Below, in pieces: positions 51,789 through 63,458 of a DNA stretch of 64,000 nt. A program made the translations under genes and the position numbers. Each line of letters starts with the position of its first letter. Within the stretch, counting starts at the first letter, position 1. Under the pieces are notes generated by a model. The model had not been told where the DNA came from. It did not search any database and saw only the letters and a list, made by a program, of their open reading frames with translations. Source of the stretch: Gemmatimonadota bacterium (lineage in GTDB: Bacteria; Gemmatimonadota; Gemmatimonadetes; Gemmatimonadales; Gemmatimonadaceae); contig JAQBQB010000023.1 of NCBI GenBank assembly GCA_028287235.1, forward strand, positions 1 to 64,000, in the 5' to 3' direction.

Positions 51789-52750
51789 ACGCACTGGACG
51801 CCTCCACCTGGGTCACCCGGTGCGCCATGAGCACAATGCTCGTCGCCGCCGCGTGCGCGTCGGAGTACACCAAGAGCGTGAACGGCGGATGGTCGGCGGG
51901 CACCGCCGAGCATTCGATCGCCGTCGCGTCGGACGACCGCACCTTTCTGCTCCACGTGCCGACGCTCCGCCCGCGAAACCGCTTGGGAGCGACGGTCGCC
52001 TTTCCGCTCGTCATCCTGCTTCACGGCAGCGGCGCGGACGGCGAGACCGTCCGGCGGCAGTCGCGCATCGAAGCGCTCGCCGACTCGTTGCGCTTCGTCG
52101 TCGCGTATCCGAACGGCAAGAACGGTCTGCTCGGCTTCGGCTCCGACTGGAATGCGGGCACCTGCTGCGGGAACGCCGCGCGCTCGCACGTCGACGACGT
52201 CGCGTTCGTGCGCGCGGTGATGGGCGAGGTGTCGCGGCACATTCCCATCGATCGGCGGCGCATCTACGTCGCCGGCTTTTCCGACGGCGGCCGGATGGCC
52301 TACCGCGTCGCCTGCGACGCGGCCTCGCTCGTCGCCGCGATCGGCGTGGTCTCGGGAAGCTTGCGCGACGAGCACTGCGCCCCGCTCAAGCCCGTGCCGG
52401 TCATCGCCTTTCACGGCACCGCCGACCCCGAAGTACCGTACACCGACAGCGCGCTGACCCAGCCAAAGACGCCCGCTCCCGCGGCCGCCGGCATGCTTCC
52501 CCCGTCCATCCGCTTCTGGTCGGCGGTGGACGGATGCAAGGGTGTGGCACTGCGCCGCGAGACCGTCCACGTGACGCGCGCGAGCTTCGCCCCGTGCGCG
52601 GGCGCGGACGTCGTGCTCTACACGATCGAAAACGGTCTGCACGCGTGGCCGGGCGGCGACAAAGACGGCGCGTCGGGCGCGGAGCCGACGACGGAGGTCC
52701 ATGCCACCGAGACGATGGTGCAGTTCTTTTTCCGCCATCCGCTGCGCTGA
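51785..52750 (+). CDS. Lipoprotein esterase, tandem paralogue
   Basis: 321 residues, ATG overlapping the upstream stop (ATGA). The signal contains the lipobox VAAAC. Motifs parallel the first copy: PLVILLHGSGADG, VVAYPNGKNG, AGTCCGN, nucleophile VAGFSDGGRMAYRVACD, FHGTADPEVPY and GLHAWPGG. It keeps the standard GFSDGG elbow, where the first copy has GFSDAG. Probably the same reaction class with a different substrate. It is followed after six bases by the AcvB-like gene. Confidence 0.83.
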   Translation: MNALDASTWVTRCAMSTMLVAAACASEYTKSVNGGWSAGTAEHSIAVASDDRTFLLHVPTLRPRNRLGATVAFPLVILLHGSGADGETVRRQSRIEALADSLRFVVAYPNGKNGLLGFGSDWNAGTCCGNAARSHVDDVAFVRAVMGEVSRHIPIDRRRIYVAGFSDGGRMAYRVACDAASLVAAIGVVSGSLRDEHCAPLKPVPVIAFHGTADPEVPYTDSALTQPKTPAPAAAGMLPPSIRFWSAVDGCKGVALRRETVHVTRASFAPCAGADVVLYTIENGLHAWPGGDKDGASGAEPTTEVHATETMVQFFFRHPLR

Positions 52751-52756
52751 CACGCC

Positions 52757-53458
52757 ATGAGATTTCTCTCACTGCCGCTGGCCGGACTCGCGCTCGTGTG
52801 CGCCGTGCCGATACGGGCGCAGGCTCGCACCGACACGACCGACGTGCGCGACCTGCCGCTCATCGAGGTGCCGGCGCACACCGAGGGCCGTGTGTTCGCC
52901 ATTCTTCTCAGCGGCGACGGTGGGTGGGCGAGCATCGACAAGCAGATCGCCGGCGAGCTCGCCAGTCACGGGGTGTCGGTCGTGGGGTTCAATCTCAAGG
53001 ACTACCTCGGCAAAGAACGCACGCCGGCCGAGACCTCAGTCGACGTCGCGCGGACGATTCGCGCCTATCGCCAGCGGTGGAATCGCCCCGAGATCGTGAT
53101 CGTCGGCTTCTCGCGGGGCGCCAACGTCGCGCCCTTCGCCGTCGCGCGCTTTCCGGACGAGCTGCGCACCGACGTGAAGCTCATGGCGCTGATCGGCCTC
53201 GCGCCGGCCGCCAACTTCAAGTGGCATTGGCAGGACGTCTTCCGCGACGTGAAGCGCTCGTCCGACGTGCCCGTTCGTCCGGAGCTCGACCGGCTCACGA
53301 GCCTGCGCACGATCTGCATCTTCGGCGCCGACGAGAAGGAATCCGGCTGCCGGAACACACCGCCCGAGGTGACGCGCGTCGAGCGCCCGGGTGGACACCA
53401 CATGGATGGGGACTACAAGGCCGTCGCCGACATCGTGCTCGATGCGATCAAGCGCTGA
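52757..53458 (+). CDS. AcvB/VirJ-family periplasmic hydrolase
   Basis: 233 residues with a signal peptide (LAGLALVCAVPIRAQ). Family features are ILLSGDGGWASIDKQIAGEL, VVGFNLKDYLGKERTP, the nucleophile elbow IVGFSRGANVAPF, and a late PGGHHMDGD with the His. In Agrobacterium and Rhizobium, AcvB is a periplasmic hydrolase of lysyl-phosphatidylglycerol encoded beside the synthase LpiA. Two genes downstream here is an MprF/LpiA-like synthase, so the same make-and-break pair for lysyl-PG is strongly suggested. It has only the hydrolase domain, as VirJ does, without the N-terminal part of long AcvB proteins. Confidence 0.83.
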   Translation: MRFLSLPLAGLALVCAVPIRAQARTDTTDVRDLPLIEVPAHTEGRVFAILLSGDGGWASIDKQIAGELASHGVSVVGFNLKDYLGKERTPAETSVDVARTIRAYRQRWNRPEIVIVGFSRGANVAPFAVARFPDELRTDVKLMALIGLAPAANFKWHWQDVFRDVKRSSDVPVRPELDRLTSLRTICIFGADEKESGCRNTPPEVTRVERPGGHHMDGDYKAVADIVLDAIKR

Positions 53459-54140
53459 CCGTCGCGGAACCACCGTGCGCGTCGCGGCGGTGCTCGTCGT
53501 CGTCGGCGTCATCCTCTTCGCGGCGTGGAAGGCGGGACTGTTCGCGCTCGACGACCGCGCCGAGCTGGCCGCGGCCATCGAGCGCGCCCGAGCGGTTCCG
53601 TACGTCGCGCCGTTGTTCGTGCTGACCTACGCGATTGCCGCGGCGGTAGGAGTTCCCGCCACGCCATTCACGCTCGCGGGCGGCGCGCTGTTCGGCATTC
53701 CGCTGGGGATCGGGCTCAATTGGCTCGGCGAGATGATGGCCGCGCTGCTGGCGTTCGGCATCACGCGGGCCACGGGCGTGCGCGCCGGTGCACGCGTCGC
53801 CGAAACCGATGCCGAAGGCGACACCGCCGTTGCGTCGCTCTCGAAGTCTCGCGCCTTCGCGACGCTGATCCGCCTGCGGCTCGTGCCCGTGGCGCCGTTC
53901 GCGCTCCTCAACGCGGGCGCCGCCATCGGCGGCATGTCGTGGCGGGATTTCGCGATCGCGACCGGCCTCGGCATCATTCCGATCACCGTCATCTACACGG
54001 TGTCGGCGTCGAAGCTCGTGGCCGGTGTGGAAGGAAGCGGCACGCAGGCGCTCGCCACGGCGTCGGCCAGCGCCGCGGTGCTCATCGCCGCGTCGTTTCT
54101 GCCGTCGATCATTCGTCTTGCGCGACGGCGCTCCGCATGA
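53442..54140 (+). CDS. VTT/TVP38 (DedA-like) membrane protein
   Basis: 232 residues from the ATG at 53442, which overlaps the AcvB gene by 17 bases; a GTG at 53475 is an alternative. Membrane segments at about 13-28, 60-80, 90-125, 150-200 and the C-terminus. The VTT core is visible: AAAVGVPATPFTLAGGALFG, the re-entrant loop with Pro-x-x-Pro, and LIRLRLVPVAPFALLNAGAA. Relatives in the DedA superfamily move lipids such as undecaprenyl phosphate or phosphatidylethanolamine across the membrane. Between a lysyl-PG hydrolase and a lysyl-PG synthase it may move lysyl-PG, which is inference. Confidence 0.85.
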   Translation: MRSSADRRGTTVRVAAVLVVVGVILFAAWKAGLFALDDRAELAAAIERARAVPYVAPLFVLTYAIAAAVGVPATPFTLAGGALFGIPLGIGLNWLGEMMAALLAFGITRATGVRAGARVAETDAEGDTAVASLSKSRAFATLIRLRLVPVAPFALLNAGAAIGGMSWRDFAIATGLGIIPITVIYTVSASKLVAGVEGSGTQALATASASAAVLIAASFLPSIIRLARRRSA

Positions 54141-55843
54141 ACACTCACTTCGTCGCATCGCTCGCCGCGATCATCGTCAGCCTGTCGGCGCTGTTGATCG
54201 CCCGCCGGTGGCCGGCGATCAAGCGGCTCACCGACATGGGCGGCGACTGGGTCGGAGCGCTTGCGCCGCGCCTCTTCGCGCTCACCACGTTCATCGCCGG
54301 CGCCATTCTGCTTTTTTCGGGCGCGACGCCGGAGAGCGCCGGCCGGCTGGGGTGGTTGAACACGGTGCTCCCCCTGCCGATCGTCGAAGCGTCGGCGTAC
54401 TTCGCCAGCATCGCGGGCGTAGGGTTGATCATTCTCGCGCGCGGGCTGCAGCGCCGTCTCGATGCGGCGTATCACCTCGCCGTGTGGCTGCTCGCCGGCG
54501 GCATCGTCTTCGCGCTCGCCAGCGCGCTGGACATCGAGCAGGCGCTCGACCTGTCGGTCATGCTCGTGATCCTCGTGCCGAGCAAGCGGTTCTTCTACCG
54601 GAAGTCGTCGATCTTCGAGGAGCGGTTCACACCGGGATGGATCGCGGCCATCGCGGTGGTGCTCGTCGGAACGGCGGCGATCGCGGCGGCACACTACGGA
54701 TCCGCGGGTCTCGGCACCGACGTATTCTGGCGGTTCGGCTTCGAGGCGCAGGGGCCACGCGCCCAACGCGCGCTCGTGCTGGCGGCCATCGTGCTGGTCG
54801 GATTCGCCGGCGCGCGTCTGCTCCGGCCGGCGCCGCACCAGCCTGGCGTTGCATCGAAGGACGATCTGGCGACCGCCGTACCGATTCTCCAGGCTTCGGA
54901 CCGCGCATCGGCCCAGCTCGCGTTACTCGGCGACAAGACGTTGATGTTCAACGAGAGCCGCACCGCGTTCATCATGTACGGCGTCGCCGGACGCAGCTGG
55001 GTGTCGCTCGGCGATCCCGTTGGCCCGCTGAAGGAATCGGTGCAGCTCATCAACGAGTTCATCACGCGGTGCGACCAAGCCGGCGGATGGCCGGTCTTCT
55101 ACCGCGTTCCGCCGGCGCTGCTGCATCTGTACCTCGACTACGCGCTCGCCGTGGTGAAGCTCGGCGAAGTCGCGCGCGTGTCGATGTCGGGCTTCTCACT
55201 CGAGGGCCCGCAGCGGCGCAATTTGCGGCGCGTGTGGCGCAAGACCGTGGACGACGGATGCACCTTCGAGATGATCGCGCCGGCGGACGTCGACGCGATG
55301 CTCCCGCAGCTCCGTCCCATCTCCGACGCGTGGCTGCACGAAAAGCGCGCGCGCGAGAAACGCTTCTCCCTCGGCCGGTTCGACGAGCGCTTCATCCGCC
55401 ACTCGCCGATCGGCGTCGTGCGCAAGAACGGCGCGATCGTCGCCTTCGTCACGCTCTGGTGCGCAGGGCAACGCGCCGAGGTCGAGGTCGACCTCATGCG
55501 CTACACGGCCGATGCCCCTGCCGGAATCATGCGCTACGCATTGATCGAGGCGATGTTCTGGGCGCGCGACGAAGGATACGCGTGGTTCAACCTCGGAGCC
55601 GCGCCGCTGTCCGGCATCCGCGCCTCCGCGGTCGCGCCCGTGTGGAACCAGATCAGCCTCGCGGTGCGTGGCGTGGGAGAGCGGTACTACAACTTCGAAG
55701 GGCTGCGCGCGTTCAAGGATTGGTTTTATCCGGAGTGGGAGCCGGTGTATCTCGTGTCGCCGGGCGGAACGAAACGGCCGGTGATTCTCGCGAACATCTC
55801 GTCGTTGATCTCCGGAGGGATTGGCGGAGTTTTCCGCAAATAG
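54137..55843 (+). CDS. MprF/LpiA-like phosphatidylglycerol lysyltransferase with shortened membrane domain
   Basis: 568 residues, ATG overlapping the VTT stop (ATGA). About seven membrane helices occupy 7-229, then the DUF2156 catalytic domain (about 240-560) with tandem GNAT-like folds: FIMYGVAGRSWVSLGDPVGP, GWPVFYRVPP, VSMSGFSLEGPQRRNLRRVWRK, VEVDLMRYTADAPAGIMRYALI, WFNLGAAPLSG and ERYYNFEGLRAFKDWFYPEWEPVYL. This enzyme adds Lys (or Ala) from tRNA to phosphatidylglycerol, giving resistance to cationic peptides. Full-size MprF has about fourteen helices, eight of them the flippase; here only half are present. The adjacent VTT protein may replace the missing flippase. Confidence 0.86.
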   Translation: MNTHFVASLAAIIVSLSALLIARRWPAIKRLTDMGGDWVGALAPRLFALTTFIAGAILLFSGATPESAGRLGWLNTVLPLPIVEASAYFASIAGVGLIILARGLQRRLDAAYHLAVWLLAGGIVFALASALDIEQALDLSVMLVILVPSKRFFYRKSSIFEERFTPGWIAAIAVVLVGTAAIAAAHYGSAGLGTDVFWRFGFEAQGPRAQRALVLAAIVLVGFAGARLLRPAPHQPGVASKDDLATAVPILQASDRASAQLALLGDKTLMFNESRTAFIMYGVAGRSWVSLGDPVGPLKESVQLINEFITRCDQAGGWPVFYRVPPALLHLYLDYALAVVKLGEVARVSMSGFSLEGPQRRNLRRVWRKTVDDGCTFEMIAPADVDAMLPQLRPISDAWLHEKRAREKRFSLGRFDERFIRHSPIGVVRKNGAIVAFVTLWCAGQRAEVEVDLMRYTADAPAGIMRYALIEAMFWARDEGYAWFNLGAAPLSGIRASAVAPVWNQISLAVRGVGERYYNFEGLRAFKDWFYPEWEPVYLVSPGGTKRPVILANISSLISGGIGGVFRK

Positions 55844-55887
55844 GATTCAACGGGAACTGCTCGGTGCGCCTAGGATGCCGGTCGAGT

Positions 55888-56163
55888 GGGAGGATTCCGT
55901 CATTTTGTGCGCGGATGACGCGGAGACTGCCGCGGAAAAATCCGAATCGTTTCGTGGGCATTCAATTCTCCAATCGCCACGAGCCGGGATTTTTTCTTTG
56001 ACACTGCCGCTCGGGGCACTTCGAGTGGCAACCCGAGCGGCTGTCCCAAAGAGAAATTCGTCCGGGCTCGTTGCGAGACGCTCCATCGCTCCTCACGGAG
56101 CGATCCGGCCTTTTCCGCGGCAGTCTCCGCGTCATCGGTGAATAAAATTGACGGAATCCTCCC
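55888..56163. repeat. 276-base inverted-repeat element
   Basis: The arms 55888-55949 and 56101-56163 are close complements; both contain GATGACGCGGAGACTGCCGC followed by GGAAAA (or the complement) and begin GGGAGGATTCCGTCA. The inner parts also pair imperfectly toward a centre near 56025, so the whole could fold into one long hairpin. It fills the gap between two converging genes. No transposase is present. Probably a REP/MITE-type element that may also end both transcripts. Confidence 0.8.
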
Positions 56164-56193
56164 GGTGTAGCGGCGAGTCGAGCCGCGCCCCAA

Positions 56194-57225
56194 TTAGAAA
56201 TTCATCTTTCCGAGCACATCCCGAACGATCTTCTCATAGCTATCGACCGACTTCCGCAACTCGTCGAGAGAAATGCACTCATCGTCGCGGTGCGCAACGT
56301 GGATCGACCCCGGCCCAAACAGGTACGGTGTTCCCCAGTTCGGCAGCGCGGGAATGTCCGTCGCGAACGCGGCCACGGACGTCTCGAATCCGTCGACGAC
56401 GCCGAGCTTCACCGGCGGAACCATCGGTCCCCACTCCAGGTTCGCGCGTCCGTCGGCCCACTTCTCGATGATCCGCACCACCTCGTCGGCCGGCGTCACG
56501 AGGCGGATCATCAGGCGACCCTCCGCCCACGGCGCAACGACGTTGTCCGCCACGCCTCCCGACAAGCCGCCGATGTTCACCGTCGTCTCGCCCAACAGCG
56601 TGTCGGTGGGAAAGCCGATGTCGTCGAGCTCGGCGAGCAGATGAACGAGGTCGCGCGTGGCCGAGTGTCCGAGGTGCGGGTACGCCGAGTGCGCAGCCTG
56701 GCCTTTCGTGCGCGCCGCAACGCGGATCGCACCCTTGGTACCCACGGCCAGCGTGCTCTCGGTTGGCTCGCCGTTGATCAACACCCGGCTCGTGGACGGA
56801 ACCATTCTCGCCGCGAACGCCTCGTTGGCCGCGTGCGCGCCGTCGTGAGTCACTTCTTCGCCGACGACGAACAGCAGCGCGATCGGAAGGCCGGCGTCGC
56901 GCAGGCGCTCGGCCGCGCAGATCATCGCCGCGGCGATCCCTTTCGCGTCGCAGGAACCGCGGCCATATAAAGTCTGTGCATCGCGCCGCGGGAGGATAAA
57001 CGGTGGGACGGTGTCGAGATGCGTGGACAGCGTGACGAGCGGACCATCGACCGCCGTGGCGAACAGGTCGTCGCGCCCGGGGGTGACGGGAATCCGCTGC
57101 GTGCGCCAGCCGCGCCCCGCGAGGTACTCGTCCAACCAGGCGATGACCGGCCCTTCGCGGCCGCTCGTCGAGTCGATCGACATGAGGTGGACGGTCAACT
57201 CTACCGGGTCGAGAGGCGTATGCAT
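56194..57225 (-). CDS. M20-family deacylase (ArgE/DapE-like)
   Basis: 343 residues from the ATG at 57225 (an ATG at 57267 adds 14 residues). Metal and catalytic residues are visible: STHLDTVP (His and Asp), GRGSCDAKG (bridging Asp), VVGEEVTHDG (catalytic Glu pair), and HVAHRDDE (last His). The dimerisation domain contains RVAARTKGQAAHSAYPHLGHSA. Family members remove acetyl or succinyl groups from amino acids such as N-acetylornithine or N-succinyl-DAP. No arginine or lysine genes are nearby. It could serve as the desuccinylase for the racemase pathway at the other end of the window, but it lies 43 kb away and this is only a possibility. Confidence 0.85.
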   Translation of the reverse strand: MHTPLDPVELTVHLMSIDSTSGREGPVIAWLDEYLAGRGWRTQRIPVTPGRDDLFATAVDGPLVTLSTHLDTVPPFILPRRDAQTLYGRGSCDAKGIAAAMICAAERLRDAGLPIALLFVVGEEVTHDGAHAANEAFAARMVPSTSRVLINGEPTESTLAVGTKGAIRVAARTKGQAAHSAYPHLGHSATRDLVHLLAELDDIGFPTDTLLGETTVNIGGLSGGVADNVVAPWAEGRLMIRLVTPADEVVRIIEKWADGRANLEWGPMVPPVKLGVVDGFETSVAAFATDIPALPNWGTPYLFGPGSIHVAHRDDECISLDELRKSVDSYEKIVRDVLGKMNF

Positions 57226-57385
57226 CAGGGCAAGATCGATAGGCTTTTCCGATCGCGCAACTTTCATTGCAGGCTGTTGTTTTCTGTTTCGTGTTTTCCG
57301 TATTCCGGTTTCCGTGGCCTCGGCCGACTCAGAACGGTTGGACGGGCAACGGATAACGGTTGCCGGCATTCTTCCTGGAGAGCTC

Positions 57386-60379
57386 ATGCGTCCTCTGTCA
57401 CTCGTCATTCTCCCGCTGCTGCTCGCGGTAAGCGCACCGGCGCAAGGAACTCGCCCAACGATCCCGGTCGGCTCCGACGCGAAGAAGCCAATGACCGTTG
57501 CCGACATCGCCAGGTGGCGGACCATCCGCGACGTGTCGCTGTCCGACGACGGCACTTGGGCGAGCTACGCCTACCAACAGCGGCGCGTCGACGACACGCT
57601 CTTTCTCAAGAACTTTGCGACGAACGCCGAGCAGAAGATCGCGCGCGCGTCGCGAGCGCAGTTCTCCGACGACTCCAGGTGGGTCGCGTATTTTCTCGCG
57701 GACCCGGTCCGCGGCGACCAGCCCGCTCCGGCGGCCGACGGTGCCGCGCCGCAGGCCGGCCCGGCGCGGCTCGAGTTGCGCAACCTCGCCAGCGGCACCA
57801 CGCTCGGCTGGGACAACGTCGGTTCATTCGCGTTCTCTAAAGGCTCGCGCGCACTCATGGTCCGCAAGGCCCGCGCGGGGGCTGGTCCGGCTCCCGCGGT
57901 TGGCCGCGGTGGTGCAGGAGCAGGTGCTGCAGGCGGCGGACGCGGCACGGCCGCGGCGGCACCCGCTCGTGTCGACGGCACCGATCTCATTCTCCATCAT
58001 CTCGCCGACGGCACCGATGAGCTGGTCGGCAGCGTGTCGGCCGGCGAGTTCAATCGCGCCGGGACGCAGCTCGCATACACGGTCTCGTCCACCGATCGCG
58101 ACGGCAACGGACTGTATCTGATCGGTGTCGGCAATTGGCAGCACCGCACGCTCGACAACGCGAAGGCCGACTACACGCGTCTCACGTGGGACGACTCCGG
58201 CACGGCCGTCGCCGCGTTGCGCGGCGTGGACCGCCGCGGGTTCGTCGAGAAGGAAAACACGCTCCTGGCCTACGCGGGCATCGATGGCGCCGAGCCCGCG
58301 GCGTACGTCCTCGGACGACAGCAGCTCGGCGGACTGCCCGACAGCATGGTGCTCAGCGAGAAGGGTACGCTCGCCTGGAGCTCCGACCACTCGAAGGTCT
58401 TCCTCGGCCTCAAGGAGCAGGAAGCTCGGCCGACGCCGCGCCGCGATACGACCGCCGCCGTGGAGCCGGTCGGCAACGTCGACGTCTGGCACTGGAAGGA
58501 TCCGTACATCCAGTCGGTGCAGATGGTGCGAGCGCAGCAGGACCGCAATCGAACGTACCTCGCGTCGGTCGTGCTCGCGCAGAAGAAGCTCGTGCCGCTC
58601 GCCGACGCGCGCATGGATCGCGCGCAGGTGACGAAGGACGGCAGCTGGGCCATCGGCCAGGACGACAAGGACTATGTCGACGACTGGCGGCCGCAGCTCA
58701 ACGATATTTATAGAATCAGTACGATCACCGGTGAACGGACGCCGATCCTCAAGGGCCAGGAGCGCACGCTCGGCACGTCGCCCGACGGGAAATACTTGCT
58801 CTACTGGAAAGACAAGAACGTCTGGGCGTACGATCTCGCCGCGAACAAGCACGTGAACATCACGAGGGCCGCGCCGGTGAGCTTCGTGAACGCCGAGGAG
58901 GACCACGTCGGCGAGAAGGCGGCGTACGGCGTGACCGGCTATACGAAGGACGGCAAGTCCGTGATCCTCGACCACAAGTACGATTTGTGGATCGTATCGC
59001 TCGACGGCAGCCGCGCGCCGCGCAATCTCACGGGCGGGGCGGGCTCGAAGACGGAGACGCGGCTGCGCTACGTGGCACTGGACGCCGAGCAGCCGGCGGG
59101 GTTCGGCGGCGTTGCCGGCGGCGGAGGCCGCGGCGGCCGCGGCGCGCAGGACGTGACCATCGACCTGTCGAAGCCGATCGTCCTCTCGGCGTTCACCGAA
59201 CCTGACAAGAAAGCCGGATTCTACCAGCTCGACGGCGACAAGCTCACGACGCTCGTAGCCGAGGATCGGATCTTCGGCCGGCCGGTCAAGGCGAAGAACG
59301 CCGACCGCGTGCTCGTCACGCGCGAAACGTTCGTCGAGTTCCCCGACTACTGGGTCACCGATAGTCACCTCTCGAATCCACAACGGCTGACGAACGCGAA
59401 TCCACAGCAAGCGGAGTTCAGGTGGGGCCACCGCGTGCTGTTCGACTACAAGGACAAGGACGGCCACACGCTGCAGGGCACGCTCGCCGTTCCCGACGAT
59501 TATCAACCCGGCCAGAAGCTGCCGATGCTCGTCGACTTCTACGAGAAGAATTCACAGAACTTGAACAAGTACGAGGCGCCGCGGTACGCGAACTCGCCGC
59601 AGTACGTCGATTACGTGAGCAACGGCTACCTCGTCATGGTGCCCGACATCTATTACCACACCGGGCGCTCGCATTCCGACATGCTGAACTCGATCGAGGC
59701 CGCGGTGAAGAAGGTCGAGGAGCTGGGCTACGCCGATCCGAAGCGCGTCGGTCTCCACGGCCACAGCTACAGCGGCCAGGGCGCAGCGTACGTCTCGACG
59801 CAGTCGAAGATGTTCGCGGCGGTCGTCGCCGGCGCGGCGGCGGTCGACCTCGTTGCCGACTTCAACCAGCTCTGGAAGACGAGCGGCACGAACCAGCACC
59901 GCTACGATACCTACGGCCAGGGCCGCTTCGGCACGAACCCATACGAGAACCTCGCGCTCTTCCAGGACCAGTCCGCGGTGTTCCACGCGCAAACGATGAA
60001 CACGCCGCTGCTCATCGAGCAGGGCACGAACGACGGCTCGACCGAGTGGCTACAGGGCGTGGAGTTCTACAACGCCCTTCGCTTCCTCAAGAAGCCGGTG
60101 ATCTTCCTCTCCTACGAGGGCGAGGCGCACGGCTACACGCGCTACGACAACCAGTACGACGTCGAAGTACGCATGCACCAGTTCTACGACCACTACCTCA
60201 AGGGCGCGCCGGCCGCCGACTGGATTGCCAACGGCGTGCCGTTCTTGAAGAAGAAGACGCCGACCGGCGCGGCCGCGCAGCCGGTGCAACTCATGGGCGG
60301 TGGTGCCGGGATCGGGACGCCGATGACGGCGGGAGGTGGTGCGGCGGGTTCCGGCGGGGCTCCGCCCATCGTGCCCTAG
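57386..60379 (+). CDS. Large exported S9-family peptidase
   Basis: 997 residues from the ATG at 57386 with GGAG five bases upstream. A signal peptide (LSLVILPLLLAVSAPAQG) is followed by a beta-propeller-like region of about 600 residues with Gly/Ala-rich loops near 160-190 and 570, and a C-terminal hydrolase domain. The nucleophile motif is GHSYSG (Ser794) with Ser where the family usually has Gly; the acid is in GTNDGSTEW (Asp883) and the His in EGEAHGY (915). The C-terminus is Gly/Pro-rich. Much longer than the S9 protein at 2831-5020 and not close to it. Divergent from the M20 gene, so the two share a promoter region. Confidence 0.88.
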   Translation: MRPLSLVILPLLLAVSAPAQGTRPTIPVGSDAKKPMTVADIARWRTIRDVSLSDDGTWASYAYQQRRVDDTLFLKNFATNAEQKIARASRAQFSDDSRWVAYFLADPVRGDQPAPAADGAAPQAGPARLELRNLASGTTLGWDNVGSFAFSKGSRALMVRKARAGAGPAPAVGRGGAGAGAAGGGRGTAAAAPARVDGTDLILHHLADGTDELVGSVSAGEFNRAGTQLAYTVSSTDRDGNGLYLIGVGNWQHRTLDNAKADYTRLTWDDSGTAVAALRGVDRRGFVEKENTLLAYAGIDGAEPAAYVLGRQQLGGLPDSMVLSEKGTLAWSSDHSKVFLGLKEQEARPTPRRDTTAAVEPVGNVDVWHWKDPYIQSVQMVRAQQDRNRTYLASVVLAQKKLVPLADARMDRAQVTKDGSWAIGQDDKDYVDDWRPQLNDIYRISTITGERTPILKGQERTLGTSPDGKYLLYWKDKNVWAYDLAANKHVNITRAAPVSFVNAEEDHVGEKAAYGVTGYTKDGKSVILDHKYDLWIVSLDGSRAPRNLTGGAGSKTETRLRYVALDAEQPAGFGGVAGGGGRGGRGAQDVTIDLSKPIVLSAFTEPDKKAGFYQLDGDKLTTLVAEDRIFGRPVKAKNADRVLVTRETFVEFPDYWVTDSHLSNPQRLTNANPQQAEFRWGHRVLFDYKDKDGHTLQGTLAVPDDYQPGQKLPMLVDFYEKNSQNLNKYEAPRYANSPQYVDYVSNGYLVMVPDIYYHTGRSHSDMLNSIEAAVKKVEELGYADPKRVGLHGHSYSGQGAAYVSTQSKMFAAVVAGAAAVDLVADFNQLWKTSGTNQHRYDTYGQGRFGTNPYENLALFQDQSAVFHAQTMNTPLLIEQGTNDGSTEWLQGVEFYNALRFLKKPVIFLSYEGEAHGYTRYDNQYDVEVRMHQFYDHYLKGAPAADWIANGVPFLKKKTPTGAAAQPVQLMGGGAGIGTPMTAGGGAAGSGGAPPIVP

Positions 60380-60440
60380 CCAAGTGCAACAACGTCGGCG
60401 CGGACCAACGCGGACACTGCGCCGACAAACGCCGATTGTT

Positions 60441-60508
60441 GTCATCCTGAGCGTAGCGAAGGATCGCTCCGCCCCAGCAAAGCGATCCCTCGCTGCGCTC
60501 AGGATGAC
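60441..60508. repeat. REP-like palindromic repeat, copy 2 (well preserved)
   Basis: Left arm GTCATCCTGAGCGTAGCGAA followed by GGATCGCT, 12-base loop, right arm complementary with two mismatches in 28. Same family as the element at 6140-6210. It lies in the 285-base gap between the S9 and aconitase genes; the rest of that gap shows only a T/C-rich stretch and no gene. Confidence 0.85.
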
Positions 60509-60664
60509 ATTTTTCTTTCGCGCGTCCACGCTTTCCCCGTCCGTCACGCTTTCGCCAAATCCGATTAGATTCTTTCCTAGCCTGGCGGCCGGCGTGCGCG
60601 CCCCGCCAGTGGCTCCGTCTGTCACGATCGGCCCCTCGAGTGGCCGAACCGAGAGACAATTTTC

Positions 60665-63454
<2,790 letters not shown>

Positions 63455-63458
63455 TCTC

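Noticed and set aside
55888-56163. Small genes inside the inverted repeat
   Set aside because: Short open frames exist on both strands but are mirror products of the palindrome, with no ribosome sites or domains.
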